From Mesaphorura yosii (Eukaryota; Arthropoda; Collembola; Poduromorpha; Tullbergiidae): a stretch of DNA of 64,000 nucleotides. The position numbers were made by a program, and so were the translations under genes. The DNA lies in contig WIXG01000055.1 in the NCBI GenBank assembly GCA_009869945.1, positions 231,485 through 295,484 of the forward strand, read 5' to 3'. Shown in pieces: positions 25,301-35,928 of this stretch. The notes under the pieces were generated by a model that worked only from the letters and a program-made list of their open reading frames with translations, did no database searches and was not told the origin of the DNA. Position 1 is the first letter of the stretch; each line of letters begins with the position of its first letter.

Positions 25301-28036
25301 GTTCAAATTTGTGGCCAGCGAAATTCCAAATTATTTCATCATTGTGCCAAAAGATCTGCCATCGGGCTACGTGACAGTTGCGCCCGACGCATCTCCGCTC
25401 GGCTTCCACATGCAAATTGTGCCCGGTTCAGCACTTTACAACGTCGGAGGAAAACTGCGTGACAAAATCCTTTTCAGATTGCTACCCGCCGACGACCAGA
25501 CTGCGCTCAAAGCAACAGTCAATTACTTCAACTACGATTACCCGTCGTCCGAGGTTTGGGATTCCAGGAAGCAGATTGTGCAGCTGAGCAATACCACACT
25601 GACAAACACTTACAGCGAAGAGTCGCTGCTGTCCCTCAAATTCTCGCAAGAACGGCCGGTCATCAACCGCTTCGAGTACAAGTTTGTGGAGAGCTTTCCC
25701 TTCTTGAGCCAAGTGAAGATCATTGGTGGAATTACGGCGGCGGCGAATCCAACCGCGACGCTGCTGCTCCACTCGTCAGTTGTCGGAGGGGAAGGCCTTC
25801 ATCTCGCAAACTCCTTCACGTACACCAACACGATCGACATTCGCGTGGCCGGTCACTCTGAGGTAGACGTGGACAGCTTCTATTATTGGATTGACGACCT
25901 GGAGCTGCCTTTCACATCCCTCGTCGAAATACGCACAGAGTCAAATCGACCGACCAAAACCGGTTCAATCGCGAAAGGATTAATTCCTGGAGAAATAATT
26001 CTTGAGATGTTTGCACTGAAGGACAAACCCGGCGTTGAGGTGATTGGAGTGCAAAACAAGGCACTGTTCATCAAAATCACCGGAAACATGGTCACCTCGT
26101 ACTCGACACCCATCATCATCAAAATGCTTGGCCAGAAGAAGATTACGCCTGCACCGCCTCTGCCACCACCACGGCCATCGCCTGTGTCTAGTCTCAATGT
26201 GATACCTACCGTGGATACATCACACGACAACGACCCAAGCACACCGGAGGAAGTGTCGGGCACTCTGCTGAAGGAGGAGGATTACGACCCGATTGTTCCA
26301 ATCCCAGGCACAAACCTCTTCACGGGGCTGTTCTATTTCATCAGTGTCAAAAGTAAGTTCCATATTTAGCCAGAGTATAGCTTATTGAGCGAGCCTCATG
26401 CCTGGTGTAAATTGCCTGGGCCGTTGACCTCCATTTGTGTCACGACCTGCGCAATTTTTAGCAAGATAATATTCTGTATCTGCCCCTTCTCAGGTCAACC
26501 TGGGCCCGTGGTCACGTTCTCGGAGACACCGACCGACAATGGTGGAAATTTTGTAGAGCTGGCGTACACACAGGAATTGCGCAATACGAACGTTTTCGAA
26601 GCCGAAAAGACGAACCGACGCTACTACGTCAGTGGGCAGTACAGATTCTCTGTCTCAGAGGAAGACGAATTCTATACGCTGAGGGTAAATCCAAATCATC
26701 CTACGCTTATGCAATGTGACGTGTCAATTTGCTTTCTATTCTCCGCTTTAGAACCGAGACTCCATCGGATGGGTCGCTCAGTCTGCCGTGCACAGCACAG
26801 ACGGTAAAATGATCCATATCAGCCGCAAGTACTCGGAGACACAAACGTACTCTCCAAACGGAAAATACCGCATCGCAGCGCTATGGAAGCTTCGACCGTC
26901 AACTGTCCAATTCTACTATCAATTTGAGCTGAAGAAGTATCCCAACGGATACATTACTCTGGACTACGCGAAGGAGTCCACTTCGGGTATTCCACTGCAG
27001 ATCGACAACACCGTGCCTCATCGGGTTGACTATTCTCCAAATGGGCTAAAGTATGATGAATCACTTTTCAAATTCGAACCGTCGAACGCAAGAATCCATG
27101 GCACAGTAACTTCATTCACATACGATGTGCCGGACGACGACGTCATAAAAACCAAGATTAGAAAAGTGGCTCTGCTGTCCAACATCACATTGGCCAATCC
27201 AACCAAAAGCCTTCTCAACTTCCGGCTTCACGTCGATGGTGCGGAAGGAGTGAGCAATCGTCTCGTGTACAAATTTGAGCAAGACTTATCGTTCTTGTTC
27301 GATTATCATCTTCGGGCTGAGCTCGCAATTCCAAACAATCCACCAATCAAGAAGAGTTTCACCGGCGGGTTCAAGGCGGGGCAGGAAATTATCATTGAGA
27401 ACGACGTGGACTGGTCATTCACAAGCAATTTGCCGGATATTGAAGTTGAGCCGCAGAAGACTGTACTGGTCGACTACTACTATCAGCGCATCGATGGTAA
27501 GTTGAGATAAGGGCCGTTTTCATTGTGCCACAGCTACATTTGTCATTTCATTTTTGCATTTAAAAACAGAACTCCTGGTTCCATTCACCGCACTCGTGGA
27601 GCTCCAAGCCACTGCCGTGCGGGCCACAAAGGACGGTCGCATTGTGCTTGACGCCCCGATTGGAACACCAAATTACATCCTGCAATACTTGAAGGATCGG
27701 AATTTGGACAACTTGGTCAGTCACACGGATGGGAACACGGTTTTCCTCAAAATCACAGGATCCGCCCTCGCCTCGTACGTGCTTCCAGCTTCAGACTTCC
27801 AAATTGACGGCGAAGTGACGCCGTGCCCCGACCTCATTCCTGTGACACCGGCCACACTTCGGGTCACGACAACTACGCCGAAGCCCACAACCACGACCAC
27901 CACTCCGACAACGACGACCACGCCAACGACGACGACGACTACGACCACCACGACTACTACAACTACCACCACGACTCCGAGACCGACGACCAGAAAATCA
28001 AGATTCTTCATGAAGTGGACGGAGATCGAAGAGTAA
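18993..28036 (+). CDS. Giant secreted beta-trefoil lectin / double aerolysin-like pore-forming protein
   Basis: Eleven exons agree in phase throughout: 18993-19172, 19264-19397, 19815-22015, 22110-22514, 22624-23345, 23413-23608, 23703-25036, 25116-26352, 26494-26684, 26752-27496 and 27570-28036. They encode about 2,603 residues. In order the protein has a signal peptide (1-27), a carboxypeptidase-A-type propeptide domain (about 30-104), a Ser/Phe/Pro-rich linker, and nine beta-trefoil units starting near residues 217, 412, 608, 813, 1064, 1267, 1463, 1673 and 2127. Aerolysin/ETX-MTX2-type modules lie at about 1856-2063 and 2317-2524, and a Thr-rich tail at 2539-2603. Each trefoil unit has three lobes with the signature G-[YF]-[YF]-x-L-x-N-[KR] and D-x-LWKL. 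No stop or frameshift interrupts it. Lectin plus aerolysin pairing is known (for example in a Laetiporus lectin and plant amaranthin fusions), but this architecture is not one I recognise. It is presumably exported and may bind glycans and form membrane pores; that function is inferred. Confidence 0.8.
20149..25490 (+). repeat. Array of eight tandem beta-trefoil lectin-like units
   Basis: Units of about 170-250 residues begin near 20149, 20736, 21324, 21937, 22893, 23569, 24253 and 24883; a ninth, after the first pore module, starts at 26323. Each opens with a [VYM]-Y-[YF]-x-[IVM]-x-[LMV]-[KR] strand and has three lobes ending in LWK-like motifs. These are typical of the beta-trefoil fold seen in ricin B and amaranthin-type agglutinins, though the canonical QxW is mostly replaced by x-L-W. 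Pro-rich linkers occur between units 4 and 5 and between units 5 and 6. Units 1-3 and the start of unit 4 share a single 2.2-kb exon. Confidence 0.75.
25510..26130 (+). other. Aerolysin-type pore-forming module 1
   Basis: About 207 residues contained in one exon. The segment shows long alternating polar/hydrophobic beta-strands, Ser/Thr-rich stretches (SFTYTNTIDIRVAG) suited to the membrane-inserting hairpin, and the turn WIDDLELPFTSLVEI. That turn corresponds to the conserved proline-containing strand of the ETX/MTX2-aerolysin family. No catalytic residues are expected. A Pro-rich linker separates it from the ninth trefoil unit. The family assignment is by pattern, not by a profile search. 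Confidence 0.65.
27100..27795 (+). other. Aerolysin-type pore-forming module 2
   Basis: About 207 residues over two exons with an intron at 27497-27569, just before the ELLVPFTALVEL strand. It keeps the same order of features as module 1: an entry strand VTSFTYDVP, KVALLSNITL (compare IVQLSNTTL in module 1), LVYKFEQDLSFL (compare FEYKFVESFPFL), and the PFTxLVE strand. Identity between the two modules is clearly low outside these landmarks, which suggests an old duplication. Confidence 0.62.
27846..27985 (+). repeat. ACN-codon repeat encoding a threonine-rich tail
   Basis: Almost every codon is ACN with occasional CCN, giving runs of Thr broken by Pro near the C-terminus of the large protein. 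Such Thr/Pro tracts are usually heavily O-glycosylated and extended (mucin-like). The repeat is likely to vary in length between individuals. Confidence 0.8.
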
Positions 28037-28125
28037 AGTTTGCCAAGCTTAATTTTATGCGTAAAAAGTATAAACTCTACTTGTTAATATTGTAATAACA
28101 TGTTCATAGTTCATACAATACATAC

Positions 28126-28131
28126 AATAAA
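28126..28131 (+). terminator. Polyadenylation signal of the large lectin-pore gene
   Basis: AATAAA lies 90 bases after the stop codon, consistent with the 3' end of the transcript. Confidence 0.55.
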
Positions 28132-28404
28132 GTTGATTCGTATATACAGCTAATCAAATATGGTTAGTTATCACTCTTGTGCTAGAATTTAAATTGAGTG
28201 TGGTTAAGACTTTAATTTACAAGCCACATGTGTGTTGTATCTCAAAGGATTATAATAAAGTCATATCCTGCTGGATGTAAGCATGTCATTTTACATCTCG
28301 AATTCCGACCACAGCACTCACAGTTTCGGCACATTTGGCATTCGTACTTTCCTGTAAAGTTCAAAGCAGCAAAACCAAAACACAATTTTGATTTTTGGTG
28401 ACAC

Positions 28405-28655
28405 ATGGCCCACAACGACCAGTCATTTTTGAAGTGGCTCACATGCAGGTCCGCATCACGGACAAATCTGCTCATAGTTTTGTTCCTCGGACTGCTGGAA
28501 AGTTCGTCTTGTGCAGCTCTCGGAGGTAGGCACAATCCTTTCTATACCCAGCAAGCGTATTTTCAGTTTATTGTGGATATTAATTGAACTTGAATGCTTT
28601 TGTTACAGATTTCAGCCTGAGGAGACTGTTTGAATGGCTGTATTATGTTTCGTGA
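28405..28655 (+). CDS. Candidate short secreted amphipathic peptide
   Basis: Two exons, 28405-28525 and 28609-28655, join in phase 1 to give 55 residues. An N-terminal polar stretch is followed by a strong hydrophobic core (LLIVLFLGLL) and the cleavage-like SSSCAALG. The intron then falls in phase 1 as in the other small secreted genes of the window. The remaining residues, DFSLRRLFEWLYYVS, would form a short aromatic, amphipathic helix. No homologue comes to mind. Support is only splice signals and architecture, so it could be a chance frame. It sits 370 bases downstream of the large pore-protein gene in the same orientation. Confidence 0.35.
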
Positions 28656-29328
28656 ACCAGAGTTAATATGTTTTGGACGCTGGACCGGATGCATGCACTT
28701 AAAATGCACGTACGAATTAAGTTACAATGTGAGTTATGCACGGAGAAATACACAAAGAATAGAGAATAGGGAATTTTAGTTGTGAATCAAGTTTGTCAAC
28801 TCGTATCACAACTAATCGCAGTCCAATCTCATTAGTATAAATTACTACTTCCAGTTGAATGAAATTGATGGATAAACTGGTAGTGTTGTGTGTTGTGCAT
28901 TTTTGGAATAAATCGTAGACCATTTTCAAGCCAGTACCTAGCACTTATCGTCACTTCACATTCATTGCCCTGTCTAAGGACTTCATGGAAAATATCCCTC
29001 AGCCTCGACTGAAACTGAAATCGCTTCTGTATCTCAGCTGACTCAGCAACTTCGAAGGCTAAGGCTGAAAGAAATCATTGTACCAACAAAGGAACAAGCA
29101 GATCGAGGTCAAAAGTCAAGGAACTGAATGTGACAAGGAAAGTCTTTAGAAACTGGCTGTAAACTGTACAGACACTCTGTTCTGTAAAGTGGAGAAGTTG
29201 CACAACTTAACAGTTCATCTGTCTCAGTTGATGTTACTGCGTTACTGACATTATCGAGTCATTAATTTATGTTTGAGTCAATAATATCTTTTGAGATTGT
29301 GCTTCTGTAAACCTGCATTGTTGCGAAG
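28656..29328. other. Intergenic spacer before alpha-mannosidase
   Basis: About 670 bases with no supported coding sequence; presumably it holds the promoter and 5' untranslated region of the mannosidase gene. Confidence 0.5.
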
Positions 29329-32300
29329 ATGCGACTCTTCTCAAGCCAGGTGTCCAATCCTCGCTTGATTTTTACGTTATTGTGCTTCTGTTTAACCGGA
29401 CCCATTGTCCAGGTCCACTCATGCGGCTACAAGGTACGTTTGCCACAATTCCAACTAACACTTTATGTGAGCTCAAGTTCTTTGCCTTATGTGTACAACT
29501 AAATTCACACATTCATAGAGTTGTCCCAAACCGAAACCCGGATTTCTGAATGTTCATTTGGTCCCCCACACACACGACGATGTCGGGTGGCTCAAAACAG
29601 TTGATCAATACTATTATGGAGCCAAGAATTTTGTACAGCAAGCATCCGTCAAGTATTTGCTCGACTCCACCATCGACGAACTGCAAAAGGATCCGACCAG
29701 ACGCTTTATCTACGTGGAGACTGGATTCTTCTGGCGTTGGTGGTCAAATCAGACGCCAGAAAGACAGGACGTTGTTCGACAAATGATTGCATCCGGGCAG
29801 CTCGAATTTATTAATGGCGGTTGGTGCATGAACGATGAAGCCACGGCGCATTATAACGAAATTATAGATCAGATGAGTCTGGGGTTAAGGTGAGCTTCAG
29901 CTATCGAGCTTCGAGTGGGCGGTAAATTGTTGAAGGTTTTTCTCACAGATACTTAAATGATACGTTCGGAGAGTGCGCTCTTCCACGAGTTGCCTGGCAA
30001 ATAGACCCATTTGGACATTCCAGGGAACAGGCGTCCTTGTTTGCACAGATGGGATTCGATGGACTGTTCTTTGGGAGGCTCGATTATCAAGATAAGTTTC
30101 ACAGGAAAATGACACAAAATATGGAGACCATTTGGAACGGAAGTCCGCACAATTTAGGTTAACAATCATACTGAAAAGGAAAAAATTCGAGAGAGATCAT
30201 AGGAACTTCTGTTTCGCACTTATTTGGTGCAGGGAAGGAAGCATCTTTGTTCACGGGCGTCCTCTACAATGGTTACAATCCTCCAGACGGCTTTTGTTTT
30301 GACATATTCTGCGGTGACGATCCAATCATGGACGACCCAAGACTGCTGGGTTACAATCTAGAGGACAAGATCCACGACTTCATTAACGCATCGAAAATCT
30401 GGAGCGCTCCCTACAGAACCGAGAATGTAATGATGACGATGGGCTCTGATTTCCAGTATCTGTCGGCCAGGGCATGGTACGACAACCTGGACAAACTCAT
30501 ACGGTGAGTTTCTGCTGCTATGCTGGCAGCTCCAACAGGCGACGATCGTACTGACGATTTTGTATGCGCAGCAATGTGAATGCACGCCAAACAAGTGTCC
30601 ATTCGCATGTGAACGTGTTCTACTCTACTCCATCTTGCTACTTACAAGCAGTTCACGACGCGGGGCTGACCTGGTCAACCAAATCGGATGATTTCTTCCC
30701 GTACGCAAGCGACCCGAATGCATTCTGGACAGGGTACTTCACGTCCAGACCAGCCTTGAAATATTACGTCCATAAAACAAACATCTTCCTTCAAGCATGC
30801 AAGCAACTGGCGGCAATCACTGATGGATCGGAGGAAACACTGGAAAGAGTGTTTAAGCTGGCGGAGCCTGTTGCAGTGGCTCAGCACCACGACGCTGTGG
30901 CAGGCACCGCTAAGCAGCATGTGACTGACGATTACTCGCTGAGACTCAGCATTGGCATTGACTCGTGTGAGCGAGTGATCAGTTCGGCGATCATGTGAGC
31001 TATTCGACTCAATCCTAGTGATTAGTTGGGATTCTTGGCTGAAGTTCGTTTATCATTCTCACAGGAGTTTTCAGTACAAAACACACAAGAATTTGGACGA
31101 CAATATTACACTTGATCTAGAAAACTTTCAAAATTCGATTGACTTCAATCCTGGCGACGTGAGCTTTTGTCACAACCTGAACATCAGCAGCTGTTACGCG
31201 TCTGAATCGATGAACGACTTTGTTTTATCCGTCTACAATCCACTGGCAAGATACTTGAACAATACAAATGTGAGAGTTCCCGTCACAACTCCGCACTGGA
31301 AGGTGGTGGTGATTGGTGAAGAAGCAGGTACAATTACAGCTGGAGATAGATTCGTGTCTTCTACTCTGTATCTTTTTCTTTTCAGATGAAATTCCAGTCC
31401 AAGTCGTTGACATCCCCGAGCCCGTACTCAAGAATCCAGGAAGAGAAAGTAGCACGGCATACTTTGAAATTGTATTCCCAATTCCAAGGTTGACACCCTT
31501 GGCCGTGACACAATTTCACCTGATACGACAGAGAACCAACACCAGAGAACCATCACCAAAATCGAGAACCGAAGAGCTCTCGGTTGACGCACACCAGCTC
31601 ACTCAAGGCAGCGACATTCAGATTCAAAATTCCAAGGTTAGAAGTCATCATCCAATAGTTACGACTTACGGCTTTGCAGAAATGTAAATTACAACACATA
31701 ATTTCAAAATAGGGCGTGAGTTTTGTATTAGATGCCTCGAGTGGTCTCATCAAAAGCGTTGGACAATTCAATAAGAATCTGGGCAAAATTGTTTCGGTTG
31801 CCTTGAATCAAAACTTTTACTTCTACAGAGGGATGGTTGGGAATAACGAAGAGTTTCAAAATCGATCTTCTGGAGCATACATTTTTCGACCCAATGGAAC
31901 TGAACCAGTTCCCATTGCAAGCCAGGCGAGCTTCAGGATTTTGAAGGGTATTACCGCATGTTTTCGCAGATGCCCGCATTTTGCAATTTCGGATGATCGC
32001 CTAGTTTGAAAATACATTTTCCGTTTTGCAGGTGAGTTTGTGACAGAAGTTCACCAAACGTTCTCGAGTTGGATTAGCCAAGTCATTCGATTGTATGACA
32101 ATTCTGATGCAATTGAGTTTGAATGGCTGATTGGGCCAATTCCAATCAAGTAAGAGTCAAGGTCAAGTTAAATATTAGGTCGGGTTATCAACTGCAGTTG
32201 TCGGTTTCTTTTCAAGGGATGACGTGGGCAAGGAAATCATTACTCGATATTCATCCGACATAAGGTCGAATTCTGTCTTTTACACGGATGCAAACGGAAG

Positions 32301-33349
32301 AGAGATTTTGAAGCGAAGGCGCAACTCTCGCGAGACGTGGACTTATCAGGTCAAAGAGCATAGTCAGACTAAAAAATTTAGAACAGATTTGCATACGCAC
32401 TGTTGAATTTACGGATTGCAGATTAACGAGCCGGTCGCCGGAAATTATTACCCCGTAAACTCTCGAATCATGCTGAGCGAAAGCAGCGACCTGAAATTCG
32501 CCGACGTTGGAAAAACGCTTATAATCATGAATGACCGAGCCCAGGGTGGCACATCGATGAATGACGGTGAATTGGAGCTGATGCTCCACAGACGACTGCT
32601 GCACGACGATGCGTTCGGCGTTGGTGAAGCCTTGAATGAGACACAGTACGGAAAGGGTCTTGTGGTGAGGGGCAAGCACTGGCTGGTCCTGGCTGGCGGC
32701 GGAACTCAAGTACCGGTTGCCATTCATCGAAGATTAGGGCAGGAAATTTATCGCCCTCCATTGTATGCTTTCCAAGATGCGTCGACATTCTACAGTTGGA
32801 ACAGGCAGCATGGAACTAGCGAACCTCACCGCGTAAGCGATGTGTCGGTGTTTGGGCTCGGGGATAAGCGAACCGGAACCCTCTTAAACTGTTTTATGAT
32901 TTTACGCGCAGGGTATAAAGTTAGCTTCCGTGTTACCTGAAAATATTCACCTCCTGACTTGGGAGAAACTGGCAGATTCCAAATTCCTGTTTCGACTAGA
33001 ACACATTTACGAAAGAAACGAAGATAAGACTGACCTCTCAAAATTGGCGAGTGTGTCAGTTAAGGTAAGGTTCTAGTGCATCACGCAATAGAAATACCTT
33101 TTGCCTATCTACAATTTCCTTTTGCTGCCCCTGCAGAAACTCCAAAACGCCCTCCAGTTCACCAGCATTCGTGAAACTACTCTTGGAGCAAATCAGTGGA
33201 GAGACGAGTCCAAACGATTCGATTGGAAAACTGCGCACGGCAAAGGTGAAGAGACCGAAGCCGCCAAAATTGTTCGGTACCAAGAAGGCGATCAGAATAT
33301 TGTGCTGATTCCAATGGAAATCAAAACCTTCATCTACTACACAAATTAA
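29329..33349 (+). CDS. MAN2B1: Lysosomal alpha-mannosidase (glycoside hydrolase family 38)
   Basis: Thirteen exons join in phase into 1,051 residues (usual 1,000-1,010): 29329-29433, 29519-29889, 29949-30157, 30233-30503, 30572-30994, 31065-31327, 31386-31636, 31713-31947, 32032-32149, 32217-32349, 32422-32832, 32912-33064 and 33137-33349. A signal peptide occupies about 1-31. The catalytic GH38 domain has HTHDDVGW (52-59, zinc ligands), the nucleophile Asp in [10 protein letters not shown] (about 178), and HHDAVAGT with the fourth zinc-ligand region. The later jelly-roll domains are complete, including [23 protein letters not shown] and REMTLGANQ-like RETTLGANQ near the end. The enzyme removes alpha-linked mannose from N-glycans during lysosomal glycoprotein breakdown. 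No catalytic residue is missing. Confidence 0.95.
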
Positions 33350-33638
33350 TTTTACTGATAGGAATGTTTGTAATTTAGTCCAATTTCAGTTCATTGTGAA
33401 GTAGTAAATGAATGTTGCATGAGCGTAAAACCTTGAAGTTGTTTCAAACTTCAACAAAGAAGGAATTTTTTATGCGGTAAAACCAAGTTTAAATCGATCG
33501 CGGTCACGTCCGAAGATACTTCAAGCTGTGTGCGTACAAAACTCATTCCTGAGATGAGACATGGCATGGGACTTTATTTAAGTTTTAATTACAGTCAGCT
33601 TTTGTCCGTTCGGTGATCCACTTAAACGCTTAAACAAA

Positions 33639-35624
33639 ATGTCTATTGCATGTAACAAGATGTGCTGCTTGGTCATCGACGACTATTTTGGTCCGGTGGT
33701 GGAGCAAGTCGCCGCGTCGTTATTGTCAGATGGAACGATGTCACTCGCTCAACTTGTGAAAGCTACCAAGGTGCCGGCGGACAAGGTAAAATCAGAATGT
33801 GAACTTAGTTAACTTAGATAGACCGAACATAATTGAAAACCATGACTTTTTACTTATAGGTGAAACAATGCTTGAGAGCACTGATTCAGCACAATTTAGT
33901 ATATTACTCAAGAACCGCGGAACCCAAGCCCCTGACATTATATTCCATGAAATGCGACGACGTGCTTCCTCTGATGAGATATCCCACGTAAGTTTTGTCT
34001 TAAATACTATCAAGTTGACTGACGAAGGTCAGAAATAAGAATGTAATGTTCATGATATTGCCAGGTTTTTAACAATTGTGCAGAAAATTAGCCCCGATGA
34101 GAATCAAATAGTGGAGGAAATTACCGCAGCCGGTCAGGTGTCTATTTCCAAAGTGTTATATGTCCTTGGAGTTAAGTTCCTGAAAGAAAGTAGCGGTGAC
34201 AATGGAACTCATGAACTAATAGACAAACTCAACACATACTACGAAGCTTTTCATTCATTAACAAAACGGAAATATGTGATACGAAGTTTTATTGCAGCGA
34301 ACGGTTACCAGAGCTCATCAGAGATTCATTCAAAAAAGTCCTTTCATGTGCCACAACTAAATATTAAGCAAATTGTGTCAAAGATAGAAGCAGATGCTAA
34401 TAATGCAAACCCCGCGTCTGGAGTGAGTGATTTATCAGACTCAAAAATAATGTGGAAAGTGAATGCGCCACAATTTTACGAGGACATGAAGAACGAAGCG
34501 TTTATTGAAGCCGTAACGGAAAAGTTTAGCAGTTTCTTCGATGTACGAAATATACTGGAAGTTCTTATCAGATGTGGTTCTGTGGAGGACATTTTTATCG
34601 ACGAGACGACACCAGTTAGCCTCACAAGACTGAATCTGGAGCTCCAGAAACTTCCAGGTACAGCAGACGTCGTCAAAGACTTGAAAGACTACATGGAAAT
34701 GCTCGGTGAGTGTACGATTTATCTATTGTACTTAACTATTGAAATCTTGAACAAAATATTTGGTCACAGTCGCACATTCAAATGGACTTGTGGTGGAAGG
34801 CGAAGCCAAGGACCGCGGCGGCGGTGCATTTATGTTCAACATGAAACTTGCGTCCGAAGTCCTGTTATGGTCTTTAGTTGAGTCAATTGTTATTCAGAAA
34901 CACGGGGCATATGCTCTGAGGATATTTCGACAAATCAAAACGCACAAATATGTCAGTCAAGAGAAAATTACTCAGTTTAGTATGTTGCCGGCGAAGGACG
35001 CAAAACAAATCACTTACAAACTTCTGGAGGATAACTTCGTAATTCTTAAGGAAATCAGAAAATCGTACAACGTGAACGCGATGAATAATAAGGTTGAGTA
35101 CTGCTTCTACGTCAACCTACCACAAGTAAGTCGAATCCTCTGATTCGCCGAAAGTTAACGCTAAAGACTTTTGTCTCGTTGGCAAGTCGGTTTTAAGTGC
35201 TAAATTTGGCTACAACAGATCGCGTACGCGTTACGGGAGAACTGCTACAAGGCCATCAGTAATGCAAAAATACGTGCAGCAGAGGAGAGGCTGAAGTGCG
35301 CAAGACTCACCGGAAAGCAGGAAAGGATTGACCGAATTTTAGCCAATATGGTCAGTCAAGGATGTAATGAGGAGCAACTCCAAGAGGTAATTGTGCAACA
35401 AATTGCATCTCATAATAATTGTGAATGCTAGCAAGAACTTTCTTATTTTTCAGATACAAGATCTCATCACGCCTCCGGAACGAGCAGTTTTAAACCGTCT
35501 GGAACAAGTAGTCGACCAATTGAACACGAGCGTTTTTCACACTGACCACACACTGTTTATGATTTACACGTATTTTTATTATCATGATCGAGAAAATGTA
35601 AAGAAACTGGTTAAGAAAAAATAA
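33639..35624 (+). CDS. POLR3C: RNA polymerase III subunit RPC3 (RPC62)
   Basis: Six exons give 536 residues (human 534): 33639-33785, 33860-33987, 34065-34705, 34770-35125, 35219-35386 and 35454-35624. The protein consists of repeated winged-helix domains. The first covers roughly residues 8-95 (VVEQVAASLLSDGTMSLAQLVKAT and LIQHNLVYY), and the later ones include MKLASEVLLWSLVESIV, RIFRQIKTHKYVSQEKI and KLLEDNFVILKEI. The coiled C-terminus is typical of RPC3. RPC3 forms a heterotrimer with RPC6 and RPC7 that opens the promoter with TFIIIB during tRNA and 5S rRNA synthesis. The third exon must begin at 34065, not at a nearer AG, to keep phase and family length. AATAAA is at 35631. Confidence 0.93.
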
Positions 35625-35630
35625 ATTATC

Positions 35631-35636
35631 AATAAA
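35631..35636 (+). terminator. Polyadenylation signal of POLR3C
   Basis: AATAAA starts just after the stop codon. The convergent BTB/psq gene has reverse-strand AATAAA copies at 35852 and 35673, so the two 3' untranslated regions may overlap within about 300 bases. Confidence 0.5.
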
Positions 35637-35928
35637 GGTCAATAACTGAATTCAATGAATAAATTGTTAGCACTTTATTTTCGAACTGCAGTTGGAACGT
35701 CCAATCCACAATGCAGTAGCTTTCTTAGAGTCTTGTCATGTTGAACTTGAAATTAGGCAGTTTTTGGTGAATTCGTTGGCGGCATTCAGGCTGCAAATTA
35801 AGAGATATACCATAACCAAAGAATTTACTCATATGATTATCATTATTGGCTTTATTTCATCTTTGTTTTATAATTACTTATTTGAAACTTCTTTGACCAT
35901 AACTGTACTGTGAACGACAAAGTTGGCA

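Noticed and set aside
27846-27985. A CRISPR-like or satellite array
   Set aside because: The repeat is a coding threonine tract within the last exon and has no spacer structure.
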